Shown: positions 18,412 to 27,311 of the stretch, one piece after another
Layout of the letters: each line of letters opens with the position of its first letter
How positions within the stretch are numbered: position 1 is the first letter of the stretch
Assembly: GCF_001613935.1 (NCBI RefSeq)
Contig: NZ_LQCI01000034.1
Location: forward strand, 256,813-320,812
Origin: Amycolatopsis regifaucium
GTDB taxonomy: Bacteria; Actinomycetota; Actinomycetes; Mycobacteriales; Pseudonocardiaceae
DNA length: 64,000 nt
Direction of reading: 5' to 3'
The notes under the pieces: model-generated
Told to the model about the DNA's origin: nothing
Database searches by the model: none
The model's input: only the letters and a program-made list of their open reading frames with translations
Program-made: the position numbers and the translations under genes

Positions 18412-18468
18412 GTGTTGTGAACGGGACTTTCATGGCAGATTCTGCGATGAAAGTCCCGTTCACAACAC
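18412..18468. repeat. Family B palindrome (22-bp perfect arms)
   Basis: Arms at 18412-18433 and 18447-18468 are exact complements over 22 bases. The loop itself holds GCAGA-T-TCTGC, so nearly the whole element folds into one hairpin with a single G-G mismatch. It lies between the convergent ACT-protein and vapC genes. The core ATGAAAGTCCC is shared with the other family B copies. Confidence 0.88.
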
Positions 18469-18483
18469 ATCCGCCGGGGCGGG

Positions 18484-18906
18484 TCACGAGTCGAAGATCG
18501 CCTCGGCGCGGAGCTCGGGGACGACCTCGGCGATACGCACGTAGTCGACATCCTTGTGGATCAGAACGGCCTTATGCCGCACCGCGACCGCCGCGATGAG
18601 GCAATCCATCGAAGAACGAACCCTGTGCCCGTCCGCCCGAACGGCCCGGGAGATCTCCGCCGCGCTCCGGAAGTCGATCGCGGGATCCACACCCAGGTTC
18701 ACGAAACCGGCGAGCGTCCTTTCGAGGCGAGGAAGCGCCTCAGCGTTCGCTCCGGCGAGCAGTTCCATCACAATGGGTTCGGAGGTGACGATCATCTTCG
18801 GCTGCGCGGCGAGCTCCACGACCAGATCCCGCGCACGCGTCGCCCGCTTGCGCAGGAAATCGATCCACACCGAGCTGTCGATCAGGCAGCGTTGCTCAGG
18901 AGGCAT
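18484..18906 (-). CDS. vapC: VapC-type PIN-domain toxin
   Basis: A 140-residue PIN-domain ribonuclease. The acidic active site is complete: D10 (LIDSSVWID), E48 (IVMELLAG), D101 (SSMDCLIAA) and D119 (IHKDVDY). Family members cut tRNA or rRNA when freed from VapB. The start overlaps the end of vapB by 11 bases, giving coupled translation with antitoxin first. The ATG at 18906 fits the family start better than one nine codons upstream. Confidence 0.9.
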   Translation of the reverse strand: MPPEQRCLIDSSVWIDFLRKRATRARDLVVELAAQPKMIVTSEPIVMELLAGANAEALPRLERTLAGFVNLGVDPAIDFRSAAEISRAVRADGHRVRSSMDCLIAAVAVRHKAVLIHKDVDYVRIAEVVPELRAEAIFDS

Positions 18907-19117
18907 CGCGCCACTTACGGTCGGCGGGGTCATCCCGCATCTCGTCGAGATCCGCTTCCCAGCCGATACCTTCCAGCGCCAGGATGTCGGCGGTGGTGAT
19001 CACCGGCGCCGCCTTCCGCAATGCGAAATCCACGGCGTCCTTCTTGGTCTTGAACCCATAGCGCTGCATGACGGCGGCGACCAGCTCGTCGTCTATGTCG
19101 ATATTGGTCCGACTCAT
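18896..19117 (-). CDS. vapB: VapB-type antitoxin
   Basis: A 73-residue antitoxin. The N-terminal MSRTNIDIDDELVAAVMQRYGFKTKKDAVDFALR is the DNA-binding VapB (DUF2191) domain. The acidic C-terminal tail with WEADLDEMRDD should thread into the VapC active site. The proteins upstream in this frame lack antitoxin character, so the ATG at 19117 is the start. Its promoter carries the operator-like repeats at 19115-19146. Confidence 0.9.
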   Translation of the reverse strand: MSRTNIDIDDELVAAVMQRYGFKTKKDAVDFALRKAAPVITTADILALEGIGWEADLDEMRDDPADRKWRDAS

Positions 19118-19146
19118 ACACCAACCATACACCCGCGAGGTGTATG
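19115..19146 (-). promoter_or_regulatory. vapBC autoregulatory operator
   Basis: Three copies of the half-site CATACACC lie here. Two are direct repeats at 19115-19122 and 19126-19133, spaced 11 bases (one helical turn). The third is inverted at 19139-19146, forming CATACACC-CGCGA-GGTGTATG with the second. The first overlaps the vapB start codon. VapBC complexes bind such sites upstream of their own genes. Confidence 0.65.
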
Positions 19147-19149
19147 GGC

Positions 19150-19644
19150 TTACAGGTCCAGGCGATAGGCGATCAACGTGACTCCGGGGTGCGGCTCCCA
19201 GTCCCGCTCGGGCATCCGCACGAAACCGAGCCGCTCGTAGAGCCGGTGCGCCCGCTCCATCGTGAGCATGCTGCACAGCACCACCCTGGCGGCACCCACC
19301 TCCCGCGCCCGTTCGATGACCGCCCTGGTCAGTGCCTCACCGATACCGCGTCCGGTGGCCGACGGGTGCACGCCGAGCATGCGGAACTCCAGTTCGCCCT
19401 CGCGGGACAGCTCGGCGAAGGGTGTCCCAGGGCGCGCGATCGTGACCGTGCCGACCAGGGTGCCGTCGCCGTCCACCGCGACCAGGAGTTCGGCGAGTTC
19501 GGCGCGCCGGGCGGCGTCGACGAGCTCGGCCGCGTAGCCCACGCCCTCGACGAGGCCCCGTTCCGCCGCGTACGCGGCCAGGGTGAGTTCCCCGACCGCC
19601 TTCAGCTCGTCGGAGCGGGCGGGCCGGATCTCCAGCTCACTCAT
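19150..19644 (-). CDS. GNAT family N-acetyltransferase
   Basis: A 164-residue acetyltransferase with the GNAT fold. Motif A is FRMLGVHPSATGRGIGEALTRAVIERA (acetyl-CoA loop), followed by CSMLTMERAHRLYERLGF. Substrate unknown. Its start overlaps the end of ligA by 8 bases, so it is translated from the ligA message, and it ends just before the vapBC promoter. Confidence 0.88.
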   Translation of the reverse strand: MSELEIRPARSDELKAVGELTLAAYAAERGLVEGVGYAAELVDAARRAELAELLVAVDGDGTLVGTVTIARPGTPFAELSREGELEFRMLGVHPSATGRGIGEALTRAVIERAREVGAARVVLCSMLTMERAHRLYERLGFVRMPERDWEPHPGVTLIAYRLDL

Positions 19645-21784
19645 CGCTGTCCTCTTCGCCGGCGGGCAGCGCGAGTTCGGCGGCGGCCTCGGGGCCGCTC
19701 TCCAGCAGCACCCGGAAGCCGTTCTCGTCGAGCACCGGCACCTTCAGCTGGACGGCCTTGTCGTACTTCGTCCCCGGCGAGTCGCCGACGACGACGAACG
19801 CCGTCTTCTTCGACACCGAACCGGCCGCCTTCCCGCCGCGGGCCATGATGAACTCCTTGGCCTCGTCGCGGGAGTAGTCGTTCAGCGAACCGGTGACGAC
19901 GATCGACAGCCCTTCGAGGTTGCGCGGGATGGACTCGTCCCGCTCCTCCTCCATCCGCACGCCCGCCGCGCGCCACTTCTCGATGATCTCGCGATGCCAA
20001 TCGACCTCGAACCATTCCTTCGCGGCTCGCACGATGGTCGGGCCGACACCGTCGACACCGGCGAGCTCCTCCTCGGAGGCGTTCTCGATCCGTTCCAGCG
20101 AACCGAATTCCCGCGCGAGCGCTTGCGCCGCCGTCGGGCCGACGTGCCGGATCGAGAGCCCGACGATGACCTTCCACAGTGGACGGTCCTTGACGGTTTC
20201 GAGGTTCTCCAGCAGTTTGCGGCCGTTCGCCGACAGCTCCCCCGCCTTGGTGCGGAACAGCTCCACCTGAAGCAGTTTTTCCTCGTCCAGATCGAAGATG
20301 TCACCTTCGTCGTGCACGACACCGGCGTCCAGCAGGGCAACCGCGGCCTCGTACCCGAGCACCTCGATGTCGAAGACGTTCCGGCTCGCGAGGTGGAACA
20401 GCCGCTCCCGCCGCTGCGCCAGGCAGAACCGGGCGTTCGGGCAACGGATGTCGATGTCGCCCTCCTTCTGATACGCCAGTTCGGTATCGCAGTTGGGGCA
20501 GCGCAACGGCATGACGAACTCGCGCTCTTCGCCGGTGCGCGCGTCGGCCACCGGGCCGAGCACCTCGGGGATGACGTCGCCCGCCTTGCGGATGACGACC
20601 TTGTCCCCGATCAGCACGCCTTTGCGTTTGACCTCTTCCTGGTTGTGGAGCGTCGCCATCGCCACCGTGGATCCGGCGACCTTCACCGGCTCCATCACCG
20701 CGAACGGCGTGACCCGGCCGGTGCGGCCGACGTTGACCTGGATGTCCAGCAGGGTGGTGATCGCCTCTTCCGGCGGGTACTTGTAGGCGATCGCCCAGCG
20801 CGGCGCGCGCGAGGTCGTCCCGAGACGGCGTTGCAGCGCGACCTCGTCGACCTTGATGACGACCCCGTCGATCTCGTGCTCGGCGTCGTGGCGGTGTTCG
20901 CCCCAGTACTTGATGTGCTCCAGCAGTTCCTCGCCCGAACTCAGCACCTTGCTGTGCGGCGAGACCGGCAGGCCCCACGCGGCCAGCGCGTCGTATGCCT
21001 CGGACTGGCGCTTCGGTTCGAAGCCTTCACGTTTCCCGAGCCCGTGGCAGATCAGCCGCAGATTCCGGGACTTCGTGATCTTCGGGTCCTTCTGCCGCAA
21101 CGATCCGGCCGCGGTGTTGCGCGGGTTCGCGTACGGATCCTTGCCCGCCTCGACCATCTTCGCGTTGAGCGCCAGGAAGTCCTCGACGCGGAAGTACACC
21201 TCGCCGCGGACCTCGACCAGTGCCGGCACCGGGAACTCGTCGGTGCTCCGCAACCGCTCCGGTACCTGCTCCAGCGTGCGGACGTTGAGCGTGACGTCCT
21301 CGCCGGTGCGACCGTCGCCCCTGGTCAGCGCGCGGGTGAGGCGGCCGTTCTCGTACAGCAGGTTGATCGCGAGCCCGTCGATCTTGAGCTCGGCGAGGTA
21401 CTTCGTCGCGCCGATCTCCTTCTGGACGCGCTCGACCCAGGTCTCGAAACCTTCGGTGTCGAACACGTTGTCCAGGCTGAGCATGCGTTCGAGGTGGTCG
21501 TGCGCGACGAACTCGGTCGAGAAGGTGCCGCCGACGTTCTGCGTCGGCGACTCCGGCGTCACCAGCCCCGGATACTCGTCCTCGATGGCCTGGAGTTCGT
21601 TGAGCAGCTCGTCGAACTGACCGTCGGACACGATCGGTGAGTCCAGCACGTAGTACCGGAACTGGTGCCCGCGGATCTCCTCGGCCAGTGCGCCGTGTCG
21701 TTCGCGGACCTCCGCCGGCACGTCGGTGACGTCCTGCGCGACGTCGGCCGTCTCGAGGTCTGAGGGGGTAAGTTCGCTGCTCAC
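19637..21784 (-). CDS. ligA: NAD-dependent DNA ligase
   Basis: The essential replicative NAD+-dependent ligase, about 715 residues. The order is: domain Ia (HQFRYYVLDSP), adenylation domain with the AMP-accepting lysine K134 (ELKIDGLAI) and DGVVIKVD, OB fold (APRWAIAYKYP), Cys4 zinc finger (CPNCDTEL...CPNARFC), helix-hairpin-helix repeats, and a C-terminal BRCT domain (LEGLSIVVTGSLNDYSRDE). The GTG at 21784 was chosen because 23 further residues in the open frame are basic and atypical. The tail after BRCT is acidic. Co-transcribed with the gene upstream (10-base gap). Confidence 0.96.
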   Translation of the reverse strand: MSSELTPSDLETADVAQDVTDVPAEVRERHGALAEEIRGHQFRYYVLDSPIVSDGQFDELLNELQAIEDEYPGLVTPESPTQNVGGTFSTEFVAHDHLERMLSLDNVFDTEGFETWVERVQKEIGATKYLAELKIDGLAINLLYENGRLTRALTRGDGRTGEDVTLNVRTLEQVPERLRSTDEFPVPALVEVRGEVYFRVEDFLALNAKMVEAGKDPYANPRNTAAGSLRQKDPKITKSRNLRLICHGLGKREGFEPKRQSEAYDALAAWGLPVSPHSKVLSSGEELLEHIKYWGEHRHDAEHEIDGVVIKVDEVALQRRLGTTSRAPRWAIAYKYPPEEAITTLLDIQVNVGRTGRVTPFAVMEPVKVAGSTVAMATLHNQEEVKRKGVLIGDKVVIRKAGDVIPEVLGPVADARTGEEREFVMPLRCPNCDTELAYQKEGDIDIRCPNARFCLAQRRERLFHLASRNVFDIEVLGYEAAVALLDAGVVHDEGDIFDLDEEKLLQVELFRTKAGELSANGRKLLENLETVKDRPLWKVIVGLSIRHVGPTAAQALAREFGSLERIENASEEELAGVDGVGPTIVRAAKEWFEVDWHREIIEKWRAAGVRMEEERDESIPRNLEGLSIVVTGSLNDYSRDEAKEFIMARGGKAAGSVSKKTAFVVVGDSPGTKYDKAVQLKVPVLDENGFRVLLESGPEAAAELALPAGEEDSDE

Positions 21785-21794
21785 GGTAGGGAGC

Positions 21795-22499
21795 CTAGTC
21801 GGGAGTACCGACATTTTCCGGCGCCGGTGAGCCGAGTCGGCCGACCATTTCACGGAGCTCCAGCAGGGTCAGCTGCCCGTCCCGGGCCTCGGTCACCAGC
21901 TCGACACGGCCGAGCCGCTCGGCCGCGACGCGCTCACCCAGCGTGGCGTCCAGCGGCAGGAAGGTCATGGTCGTCCGGGTCTCCGGCCGGAGTTCCCCGA
22001 TCAGCGGATGGAACACGGTCACGTCCACCCGTCCGGTTGATTCGTCCACCTTCGCGGTCACCCGGACGTCGGCGAGCGCGATCCGGGTCTCCCCGAGGTT
22101 GACGGTGACCTCACTCGGGTCGGGAACCGGCGGCACGGAGTCGTGGTACTCCCAGATCGCGTCCTCCGGCGGCGCGGCGGCCTTCCACGCGTCGGTGTAC
22201 GGGCGCAGTTCCGGATCCTCCTGGCCGGTGAGCACCAGCGAGTAGATCGCGCGGTGCCCACGATCGAGGGAGAAGTGCAGCCTCGGATGCAGTGCCTCGA
22301 CGATGGTGCAGAGGTCGTGCTCCACGCGGTGCGGTTCGCGATCGCCGAGCGCGGCGCTGACCTCCGGCAGGAGCTCGAACCACGCCTCCCAGAACTTCGC
22401 CGCCGCGGCCGCCGCGTCCTCGGGGACCGGCTGCTCTGGCCACGCCGTGCGGGGGTCGGGAACGTCCTCGGACTTGCGGGAACGGCGGAACAAACGCAT
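21795..22499 (-). CDS. Conserved hypothetical protein upstream of ligA
   Basis: A 234-residue soluble protein of unknown function. After a basic start (MRLFRRSRK) it has AAAAAAKFWEAWFELLPEVSAAL, then LHPRLHFSLDRGHRAIYSLVLTG, which resembles actinobacterial proteins of unknown function found beside ligA. No signal peptide, membrane segment or catalytic motif is visible. It lies between the MetE-like gene (22-base gap) and ligA (10-base gap), suggesting one transcript. The ATG at 22499 was preferred to an earlier start that adds 22 unlikely residues. Confidence 0.75.
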   Translation of the reverse strand: MRLFRRSRKSEDVPDPRTAWPEQPVPEDAAAAAAKFWEAWFELLPEVSAALGDREPHRVEHDLCTIVEALHPRLHFSLDRGHRAIYSLVLTGQEDPELRPYTDAWKAAAPPEDAIWEYHDSVPPVPDPSEVTVNLGETRIALADVRVTAKVDESTGRVDVTVFHPLIGELRPETRTTMTFLPLDATLGERVAAERLGRVELVTEARDGQLTLLELREMVGRLGSPAPENVGTPD

Positions 22500-22521
22500 G
22501 AAGGGCAGGTTACCGCCCTGT

Positions 22522-23559
22522 TCACCAGCCTTCGGGCGGTTCGACGAAAGCCTTGCCCGCCTCACGGCTGAGCGTGAGCGCGCGACGCATCCACTCGGGG
22601 GTCGCTCCCGCCAGGCCGCACGCCGGGGTCGGCACGACCCGTTCGGCGAGGATCTCGCGGGGGAAGCCGAGCCTGTCCACGAGTTTGAACACGGGGGTGA
22701 CCAGGTCGCGCAGCGCCACCGGGACGCCGGGATCGGTCGTGGGCACGAGTCCGAGCATCAACGTCGTACCGTCGTCGAGCGCTTCACCGATTTCGTCGAG
22801 CTGCGTGGGCGAAGCGCCCTTCAACAGGGAGAAGTCAAAGGCGATCGCCTTCGCGCCCGCCGCGCGCAGCAACGAGATCGGCGGCTTCTCGGCGCAGCAG
22901 TGCACCGCGACCGGCTGGCCGGTGATGCGCTCCGCCCCGGAAATCACCGTCGAGAGCAGGTTCCGGGCCTCCGGCGCGGGAACCGCGGGAACGGTGCCGT
23001 ACCCGGACACCGTCGGCAGATCGCCGCCGAGCACCTCGGGCAGCGACGGTTCGTCGAATTGGACCACCACCGGCGCGCCGAGGCGCGACTTCAGTTCGGC
23101 GACGTGCTCGGCCAGTCCGTCCAGCAAGGAAGCGGTGAAGTCGCGCAACGCGCCCCGGTCGGTGAGGATCCGGTGCCCGCGCGGGAGTTCGACGTTCGCG
23201 GCGAGTGTCCACGGACCCGCGACCTGCGTCTTGAAGACCGGCGGCGCGGCACCCGCCTTCTCCCTGGCCTCCTGGACGGCGTCGAGGTCCCAGTTCAGCA
23301 GATCGACGGCACGGCGGTGGTCGTGGCCGGGGCGGCCGGCGACCCGATAGCCGCTCGGCACCACCTCCACGGCGAGGTCGACCAGCAGCGCCGCCGTCCG
23401 GCCGATGACGTCGGCACCGACGCCGCGGGCGGGAAGTTCGGGCAGACACGGGAATTCGGGCAGTTCACCGAACACGATCGAAGCGGCCTCGACCGGATCG
23501 GTACCGGGCAGGGAGCCGATCGCGGTGGCCGCGCCTACAGGCCAGGGTCGTTCGTTCAC
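22522..23559 (-). CDS. Cobalamin-independent methionine synthase C-terminal-like protein
   Basis: A 345-residue TIM-barrel protein related to the catalytic half of MetE (UROD/MetE-like). PVFKTQVAGPWTLAAN and VVVQFDEPSLP match the family. Likely zinc ligands are H and C in AVHCCAEKPP and C in PTPACGLAGATPEW. The N-terminal half of full MetE is absent, as in M. tuberculosis Rv3015c at the same position near ligA. It may transfer methyl groups to a thiol, but the methyl donor is unknown, so the name methionine synthase should be used with caution. Confidence 0.85.
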   Translation of the reverse strand: MNERPWPVGAATAIGSLPGTDPVEAASIVFGELPEFPCLPELPARGVGADVIGRTAALLVDLAVEVVPSGYRVAGRPGHDHRRAVDLLNWDLDAVQEAREKAGAAPPVFKTQVAGPWTLAANVELPRGHRILTDRGALRDFTASLLDGLAEHVAELKSRLGAPVVVQFDEPSLPEVLGGDLPTVSGYGTVPAVPAPEARNLLSTVISGAERITGQPVAVHCCAEKPPISLLRAAGAKAIAFDFSLLKGASPTQLDEIGEALDDGTTLMLGLVPTTDPGVPVALRDLVTPVFKLVDRLGFPREILAERVVPTPACGLAGATPEWMRRALTLSREAGKAFVEPPEGW

Positions 23560-23679
23560 ATCCGGATTCTCCCCTTGGTCCCGCTCGGCGGGGCGGCGGG
23601 GCCGGGGAGGACACGGACATTCACCGCAATTGCCGTCGATGGGCCCGCGATGGCCCCGAGCGCATTACGCTGACCTGCC

Positions 23680-24486
23680 ATGACGAGCTCTCCACAGCCC
23701 GCCGGCTGGTATCCCGACCAGCAGAACCCCCGGTTTCACCGGTGGTGGGACGGGCAGGCCTGGACGGCCGACACGCGGCCGTCCCACGACGCCGAGATGA
23801 TCGAGCTGGACATCGAAGGCGCGCACGACCCGCACAAGATCCGCGCGCAGGTGGCGAAGGGAACCCAAGGCCGGGGCGGTGCCGTCACCGGCGGCGGGAC
23901 GCTGTTCTCCGAACCCGTGCTCGTGGTCAACCAGCGCGCCAAACTCATCGAGATGGCAGCCGAGTTCGGGGTCTTCGACCAGCACGGCAACCGGCTCGGC
24001 GGTGTCGTGCAGGTCGGGCAGAGCACGTTGAAGAAGGCCATCCGGCTGCTCACGAACTACGACCAGTTCCTGACCCACCGCTTCGAAATCCGCGACGCGA
24101 ACCACAGCACGGTGCTGAAGGTGACGCGACCGGCGAAGGTGTTCAAATCCCGCTTCCTGGTGACGAGGGCCGACGACTCACCGATCGGGGAGATCGTGCA
24201 GGAGAACGTCTTCGGCAAGATCCGGCTGGGGTTCCTGGTCAACGGCGAGAAGGTCGGCGGGATCTTCGCGGAGAACTGGCGGGCGTGGAACTTCGCGATC
24301 AAGGACCACGCCGACGTCGAGATCGCGCGGATCACGAAGACCTGGGGGGGTTTCGTGAAGGCCGCGTTCACCACCGCCGACAACTACGTCGTCGAGATCC
24401 ACCGGCCCCTGCGGGATCCACTGGCCTCGATGGTGGTCGCTTCGGCGCTGACCATCGACACGGCGTTGAAGCAGGACGACAACTGA
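23680..24486 (+). CDS. DUF2510 / scramblase-like (LURP-one) protein
   Basis: A 268-residue protein with two parts. Residues 1-30 form a DUF2510 module (PAGWYPDQQNPRFHRWWDGQAWT). The rest is a phospholipid scramblase/LURP-one-like beta barrel with repeats such as FEIRDANHSTVLKVTRPAKV and IGEIVQENVFGKIRLGFLV. Bacterial members have no proven scramblase activity. No transmembrane helix is seen apart from a weak hydrophobic C-terminal stretch (ASMVVASALTIDTAL). Confidence 0.82.
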   Translation: MTSSPQPAGWYPDQQNPRFHRWWDGQAWTADTRPSHDAEMIELDIEGAHDPHKIRAQVAKGTQGRGGAVTGGGTLFSEPVLVVNQRAKLIEMAAEFGVFDQHGNRLGGVVQVGQSTLKKAIRLLTNYDQFLTHRFEIRDANHSTVLKVTRPAKVFKSRFLVTRADDSPIGEIVQENVFGKIRLGFLVNGEKVGGIFAENWRAWNFAIKDHADVEIARITKTWGGFVKAAFTTADNYVVEIHRPLRDPLASMVVASALTIDTALKQDDN

Positions 24487-24490
24487 CCCC

Positions 24491-24552
24491 GCGTTTAGTC
24501 CTCTGGACGCGGTAGTTGCGTGTGCAAGGACCGCATCCAGAGGACTGAACGC
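24491..24552. repeat. Family A palindrome pair
   Basis: Arms at 24491-24513 and 24530-24552 are complementary except at two positions. The 16-base loop contains TTGCGTGTGCAA, itself a small palindrome. It begins 4 bases after a stop codon and lies between two plus-strand genes. Confidence 0.88.
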
Positions 24553-24664
24553 ATTCGGCGCGAGTGACACGGGTCTCACCCGCATAAGTGGACACTCGGC
24601 TTCCGGCGGCTCAAGGTGGAAGAACTGGGCGGCACGCTGGAGTGCGTCCGGGACGGAGGTCACC

Positions 24665-25702
24665 ATGGAGCCGTTGCCGGAAGACGGCGAACGGGACTGG
24701 GCCGAGCCAGGCGTCTACACGGTCGCGCCGGGGGTTCACCGGATCCCGCTGCCTTTGCCGCACGACGCGTTGCGCGCGGTCAACGTCTACGTCGTCACCG
24801 ATGGCACCCGCCTGGTCCTCGTCGACTCGGGCTGGGCCCTGGAGTCGGCACGCGAGCGGCTCTCGCGCGGGCTGAAGGCACTGGGCGCCGATCTCGGCGA
24901 CATCGACGAGTTCCTGATCACCCACGTCCATCGCGATCACTACACGCTGGCCGTGGAGCTGCGCCGTGAATTCGGCGGCAAGGTCGGGCTCGGGAAGCTG
25001 GAAGAGCCTTCACTGGCGCGTTCCGGCGATCCGGACCGCTTCCCGATGGAGGCGCAGGTCGGCCTGCTCGAACGCTGTGGCGCGGGCCCCGTGGTCGAGG
25101 ACCTCGCCAAGGCCTTCGGCGGCGTCCGGCACACCGAGGCGCATCTGTGGGAGCAGCCCGACGAATGGCTCACCCCCGGCAAGCGCACGATCGTGCCCGG
25201 CCGCGAGTTCGACATCGTGCACACGCCGGGGCACACGGCCGGGCACGTCGTCTTCGTCGACGACGAGGCGGGGCTGGTGTTCTCCGGCGACCACGTGCTG
25301 CCGCACATCACGCCGTCCATCGGATTCCAGCCGGTGCCGGTCGAGCTGCCGTTGAGCGACTACCTCGACTCGCTGCGCCTGGTCCGCGAGCTGCCGGATC
25401 GGCGCATGCTGCCGGCGCACGGCCGGGTGACCGACAGCGTCCACGCCCGCGTGGACGAACTGCTGGAACACCACCGCGACCGGCTTGAGGTCATGGGTGC
25501 CGAGATCACCGCGGACGTCACGACGGCGTACGAGGTCGCGTTGCGGCTGGGCTGGACGCGCAAACTGCGCAAGCTCGGCGAGATGGACCCGTTCAACCGG
25601 ATGCTCGCCGTTCTCGAGACCGGGGCGCATCTGGATCTGCTGGTGGCGCAAGGGAAACTCACCGCGACCGAGGCCGAGGGCGTGCGACACTACGCCGCAT
25701 GA
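24665..25702 (+). CDS. MBL-fold metallo-hydrolase
   Basis: A 345-residue metallo-beta-lactamase-fold hydrolase. The metal motif is THVHRDHY (HxHxDH), with VHTPGHTAGH, FSGDHVLPH and MLPAHG supplying further ligands. A C-terminal helical domain (LLEHHRDRLEVM onward) is typical of the glyoxalase-II-like/LACTB2 group. It probably hydrolyses a thioester or ester; the substrate is unknown. GGAGG precedes the ATG. The stop overlaps the start of the next GNAT gene (ATGA). Confidence 0.9.
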   Translation: MEPLPEDGERDWAEPGVYTVAPGVHRIPLPLPHDALRAVNVYVVTDGTRLVLVDSGWALESARERLSRGLKALGADLGDIDEFLITHVHRDHYTLAVELRREFGGKVGLGKLEEPSLARSGDPDRFPMEAQVGLLERCGAGPVVEDLAKAFGGVRHTEAHLWEQPDEWLTPGKRTIVPGREFDIVHTPGHTAGHVVFVDDEAGLVFSGDHVLPHITPSIGFQPVPVELPLSDYLDSLRLVRELPDRRMLPAHGRVTDSVHARVDELLEHHRDRLEVMGAEITADVTTAYEVALRLGWTRKLRKLGEMDPFNRMLAVLETGAHLDLLVAQGKLTATEAEGVRHYAA

Positions 25703-26142
25703 TCATCCGTCCAGCGCGCCGCGACGATGTCGCCGCGATCGTCGAGATGCTCGCCGACGATCAGATCGGCGCCACCCGCGATTCGACCGACGACCTCACG
25801 CCGTATCTCAAGGCCTTCGAGGAGATCGACGCCGATCCCGCCCAGCTGCTGATCGTCGCCGACGACGCCGGGGAGACCGTCGGCACGCTCCAGCTGTCGA
25901 TCATCCCCGGCCTGGCGAGGAAGGGCGCGCTGCGCGGGCAGATCGAGGCGGTCCGGGTCCGGGCGAGCCATCGCGGCTCCGGGCTCGGCGGTGAGCTGAT
26001 GAGGTGGGCGATCGACGAATCCCGGCGGCGGGGGTGCGCACTCGTGCAGCTGACGTCGGACGTGAAACGCGAGGACGCGCACCGGTTCTACGAGCGGCTC
26101 GGTTTCGTGGCGAGCCACACCGGTTTCAAGCTCAAGCTCTGA
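25699..26142 (+). CDS. GNAT family N-acetyltransferase
   Basis: A 147-residue acetyltransferase beginning MIIRPARRDDVAAIVEMLADD. The acetyl-CoA motif is VRVRASHRGSGLGGELMRWAI, followed by VQLTSDVKREDAHRFYERLGF. It overlaps the MBL gene by 4 bases, so the two are translationally coupled. Substrate unknown; the pairing suggests related functions, but that is inference. Confidence 0.9.
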   Translation: MIIRPARRDDVAAIVEMLADDQIGATRDSTDDLTPYLKAFEEIDADPAQLLIVADDAGETVGTLQLSIIPGLARKGALRGQIEAVRVRASHRGSGLGGELMRWAIDESRRRGCALVQLTSDVKREDAHRFYERLGFVASHTGFKLKL

Positions 26143-26148
26143 CCGCCC

Positions 26149-26210
26149 GCGGTTCGTCCTCTGAATGCGGTAGTTGCACACACAAGGAACGCATTCAGAG
26201 GACTAAACGC
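26149..26210. repeat. Family A palindrome pair
   Basis: Arms at about 26149-26169 and 26190-26210 pair with few mismatches. The loop TAGTTGCACACACAAGG closely matches the loop of the copy at 24491, so the loop as well as the arms is conserved. It lies between the convergent GNAT and mnmA genes. Confidence 0.85.
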
Positions 26211-26214
26211 GGGT

Positions 26215-27306
26215 TTAGCGGGTCCCCGAGATCTTCGCGCTTCCCAGCACCAGGTCGCCTTCGGCCGCGTCCGGGCGGTACAGCACGACGACCTGGCCAG
26301 GCGCGACCCCGCGCAGCGGCTCACGCAGCTGGACGGTCACTTCGTCACCCGAAACCTCGGCGACGGCCTCGACGATCCCGCCGTGCGCGCGCACCTGGAC
26401 GACGCATTCGGTGGGCCCGTCCAGCGGGCGCTCACTCGGCCAGATCGGGCGGTCCGCCTCGATCACGTGCACGCCGAGATCCCGCGCCGAACCGACCTTC
26501 ACCGTGCCCGAAACCGGCTCCAGCGACAGCACGTACCGCGGCCGCCCGTCCGGCGCGGGCGCTTCGATGCCGAGTCCCTTGCGCTGGCCGACGGTGAACC
26601 CGTGCACGCCGGTGTGCTCACCGAGCACGGCGCCGGTCTCGGCGTCGACGAGCTGTCCGGGACGCTGGCCGAGCCGCTTCTCCAGGAAGCTCTTGGTGTC
26701 GCCGTCCGGGATGAAGCAGATGTCGTGGCTGTCCGGCTTTCGCGCCACCGACAGGCCGCGGCTCTCGGCCTCGGCACGGACGTCGGTCTTCCACGAGTCA
26801 CCCAGCGGGAACAGCGAGTGCCGCAGCTGTTCCGGGGTGAGCGAGGCCAGCACGTAGGACTGGTCCTTGCCGGAGTCGACGCTGCGCCGCAGCTCCGGCA
26901 CACCGTCCACAAGGGACAGACGGGCGTAGTGCCCGGTGGCGACGGCGTCGAAACCGAGCGCCATCGCCTTGTCCAGCAACGCCTCGAACTTGATCTTCTC
27001 GTTGCAGGTGACGCACGGGTTCGGCGTCCGGCCGGCGGCGTACTCGCCGACGAAGGTCTCGATGACCTCTTCGGTGAACCGCTCGGCGAAGTCCCAGATG
27101 TAGAAGGGGATGCCGAGGATGTCCGCCGCGCGGCGCGCGTCACCCGAATCCTCGATCGTGCAACAGCCGCGGGAACCCGTGCGCAGCGTGCCGGGCTTCG
27201 CCGACAGCGCCAGGTGCACGCCGACGACCTCGTGCCCGGCGTCCACGGCGCGCGCGGCGGCCACCGCCGAGTCCACGCCCCCGCTCATCGCGGCCAGTAC
27301 GCGCAT
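26215..27306 (-). CDS. mnmA: tRNA-specific 2-thiouridylase
   Basis: MnmA (363 residues) makes the 2-thio group of the wobble uridine in tRNAs for Lys, Glu and Gln, using ATP and persulfide sulfur. The PP-loop is SGGVDS (8-13). Catalytic cysteines are C98/C101 (PNPCVTCNEKIKF) and C198 (HDICFIPDGD). The C-terminal barrel contains GFTVGQRKGLGI. The ATG at 27306 has GAGGAAG upstream. It starts 5 bases after the stop of the cysteine desulfurase gene, which can supply its sulfur. Confidence 0.95.
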   Translation of the reverse strand: MRVLAAMSGGVDSAVAAARAVDAGHEVVGVHLALSAKPGTLRTGSRGCCTIEDSGDARRAADILGIPFYIWDFAERFTEEVIETFVGEYAAGRTPNPCVTCNEKIKFEALLDKAMALGFDAVATGHYARLSLVDGVPELRRSVDSGKDQSYVLASLTPEQLRHSLFPLGDSWKTDVRAEAESRGLSVARKPDSHDICFIPDGDTKSFLEKRLGQRPGQLVDAETGAVLGEHTGVHGFTVGQRKGLGIEAPAPDGRPRYVLSLEPVSGTVKVGSARDLGVHVIEADRPIWPSERPLDGPTECVVQVRAHGGIVEAVAEVSGDEVTVQLREPLRGVAPGQVVVLYRPDAAEGDLVLGSAKISGTR

Positions 27307-27311
27307 CTTCC

